From positions 1 to 5,117 of the forward strand of contig WRIP01000110.1 of NCBI GenBank assembly GCA_009782665.1: 5,117 nucleotides of DNA, written 5' to 3'. Position 1 is the first letter of the stretch. Every line of letters starts with the position of its first letter. The position numbers and the translations under genes were made by a program. The notes under the pieces are model-generated. The model searched no databases, was not told where the DNA came from, and saw nothing but the letters and a program-made list of their open reading frames with translations. Shown here piece after piece: positions 4,431 through 5,117 of the stretch. The DNA is from Oscillospiraceae bacterium. GTDB taxonomy: Bacteria > Bacillota > Clostridia > Oscillospirales > Ruminococcaceae.

Positions 4431-5075
4431 ATGACTACAAAGAGGTTTATTGCAATTGCGCTGGTAATACTATTAGCGTTTTCACTCTCAGCATGTGGAG
4501 GCGACAATTCTGGCAGTAACGATGCCGTATCCACGACCACACCCGCTTCTACGGAAACACCGGAAGTGAAACAACCTCAGACACCAGCACAAGAGGACAT
4601 TTCCACGCCTGATCCGGAGGAGGATGAAGTAGATTCAAATAGGGCGGTATGGAACGGATTCAGCGTTGCCTTGGTGGATAACTGGTATCTCGAAGATGAC
4701 GGTTTTCAGTTTATCAACCTGAAACAGCAAACTGACGCTTTTGATAAACCTGACTTACTCGTGAGGTATTTAGGACCTGCTAATAACTATAACCCTGCCA
4801 AGTTTATAGAAGATGAAGCGGCCAAAGAGTGGGTACAGGAGCTGGGAGAAATCCAATGGGCAGATAATGTAACCGTAAACGGGATAGAATATTTAGTTGC
4901 GGAATACATAGGTTCGCGATATAACATGTTCTGGTTATTTGCTATGCCGGGTACTCCAGACAAAGATCTAGATACAGACGACTCGTATCTCATGTTTAAT
5001 TTTGATTGGATAGACCTTGCAACAGCAATGCCTCTGCTCGAAACCGTGGAAATCGATTGGTCCGCCGCTCTATAA
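4431..5075 (+). CDS. Secreted lipoprotein of unknown function
   Basis: A 214-residue lipoprotein, anchored outside the cell membrane. Residues 1-21 are a signal peptide with basic start (TTKR), hydrophobic core (IAIALVILLAFS) and lipobox LSAC, so Cys22 would be lipidated after cleavage. Residues about 25-69 form a low-complexity Ser/Thr/Pro/Glu linker. The rest (about 70-214) is a globular domain beginning AVWNGFSVALVDNWYLED (71-88), rich in aromatic and acidic residues. The opening 'G-F-S-V-x-L-x-x-x-W' resembles the start of PsbP/DUF1795-like domains in small bacterial lipoproteins, but I cannot assign it. No catalytic motif is seen. The start is firm: AAGGAGG (4415-4421) lies 9 bases before the ATG. 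It is separated from the dinB-linked gene by 320 bases and probably has its own promoter, so a functional link to the stress genes is not implied. Its stop overlaps a possible next start (TAATG). Confidence 0.88.
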   Translation: MTTKRFIAIALVILLAFSLSACGGDNSGSNDAVSTTTPASTETPEVKQPQTPAQEDISTPDPEEDEVDSNRAVWNGFSVALVDNWYLEDDGFQFINLKQQTDAFDKPDLLVRYLGPANNYNPAKFIEDEAAKEWVQELGEIQWADNVTVNGIEYLVAEYIGSRYNMFWLFAMPGTPDKDLDTDDSYLMFNFDWIDLATAMPLLETVEIDWSAAL

Positions 5076-5117
5076 TGGATACCCGTGATGAACAGTTTGA
5101 GAACAATCCAGGATTTT
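5075..5117 (+). CDS. Start of a following gene, 14 codons visible
   Basis: The ATG at 5075 shares a base with the TAA of the lipoprotein gene (TAATG) and stays open to the window end, reading MDTRDEQFENNPGF. Such an overlap usually means translational coupling. No purine-rich ribosome binding site is visible before it. A second ATG at 5088, in another frame, is also open to the edge (MNSLRTIQDF), so the frame is not settled. The fragment is too short to identify. Confidence 0.38.
   Translation, partial: MDTRDEQFENNPGF

Overview
The window most resembles chromosomal DNA of a low-to-mid GC Gram-positive anaerobe of the Bacillota, probably class Clostridia. The clues are strong AGGAGG-type ribosome binding sites, an Rpn/PD-(D/E)XK nuclease-like reading frame of a kind common in gut Clostridia, an XRE-S24 repressor divergent from a Y-family polymerase, and a typical Gram-positive lipoprotein. 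The assignment rests on protein resemblance recalled from memory, so it is tentative below phylum level.

Layout. The left part (1-2138) reads on the minus strand. It holds a partial TTG-started nuclease-like gene running off the left edge (1-349) with its own good promoter, a 347-base AT-rich gap, a HesA/MoeB/ThiF-type E1-like adenylyltransferase (697-1380), and an HTH plus S24 (LexA-like) repressor (1446-2138). The last two are probably co-transcribed. The right part (2457-end) reads on the plus strand: DNA polymerase IV (dinB, 2457-3722), a 93-residue protein of a type found beside such polymerases (3829-4110), a 320-base gap, a secreted lipoprotein (4431-5075), and the first bases of a further gene whose start may overlap the lipoprotein stop.

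The control region between repressor and polymerase (2139-2456) is the richest part. It contains a decayed second copy of the repressor's 5' end, with lost start codons, a shortened HTH and an early stop. It also holds a 9-bp-arm inverted repeat at the dinB promoter that is a candidate operator, and a small hairpin over the weak dinB ribosome binding site. A second hairpin sits between the Shine-Dalgarno sequence and the start codon of the 93-residue gene.

Inferred function: a small stress-response module. The S24 repressor would hold down the error-prone polymerase and its small neighbour, with an additional translational brake on dinB. Two points are unusual. The expected Ala-Gly self-cleavage bond of the repressor reads Ala-Val. 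The gene behind the repressor is an E1-like enzyme without zinc-binding cysteines and without any ubiquitin-like partner in view. No RNA gene, CRISPR array or complete mobile element was found.
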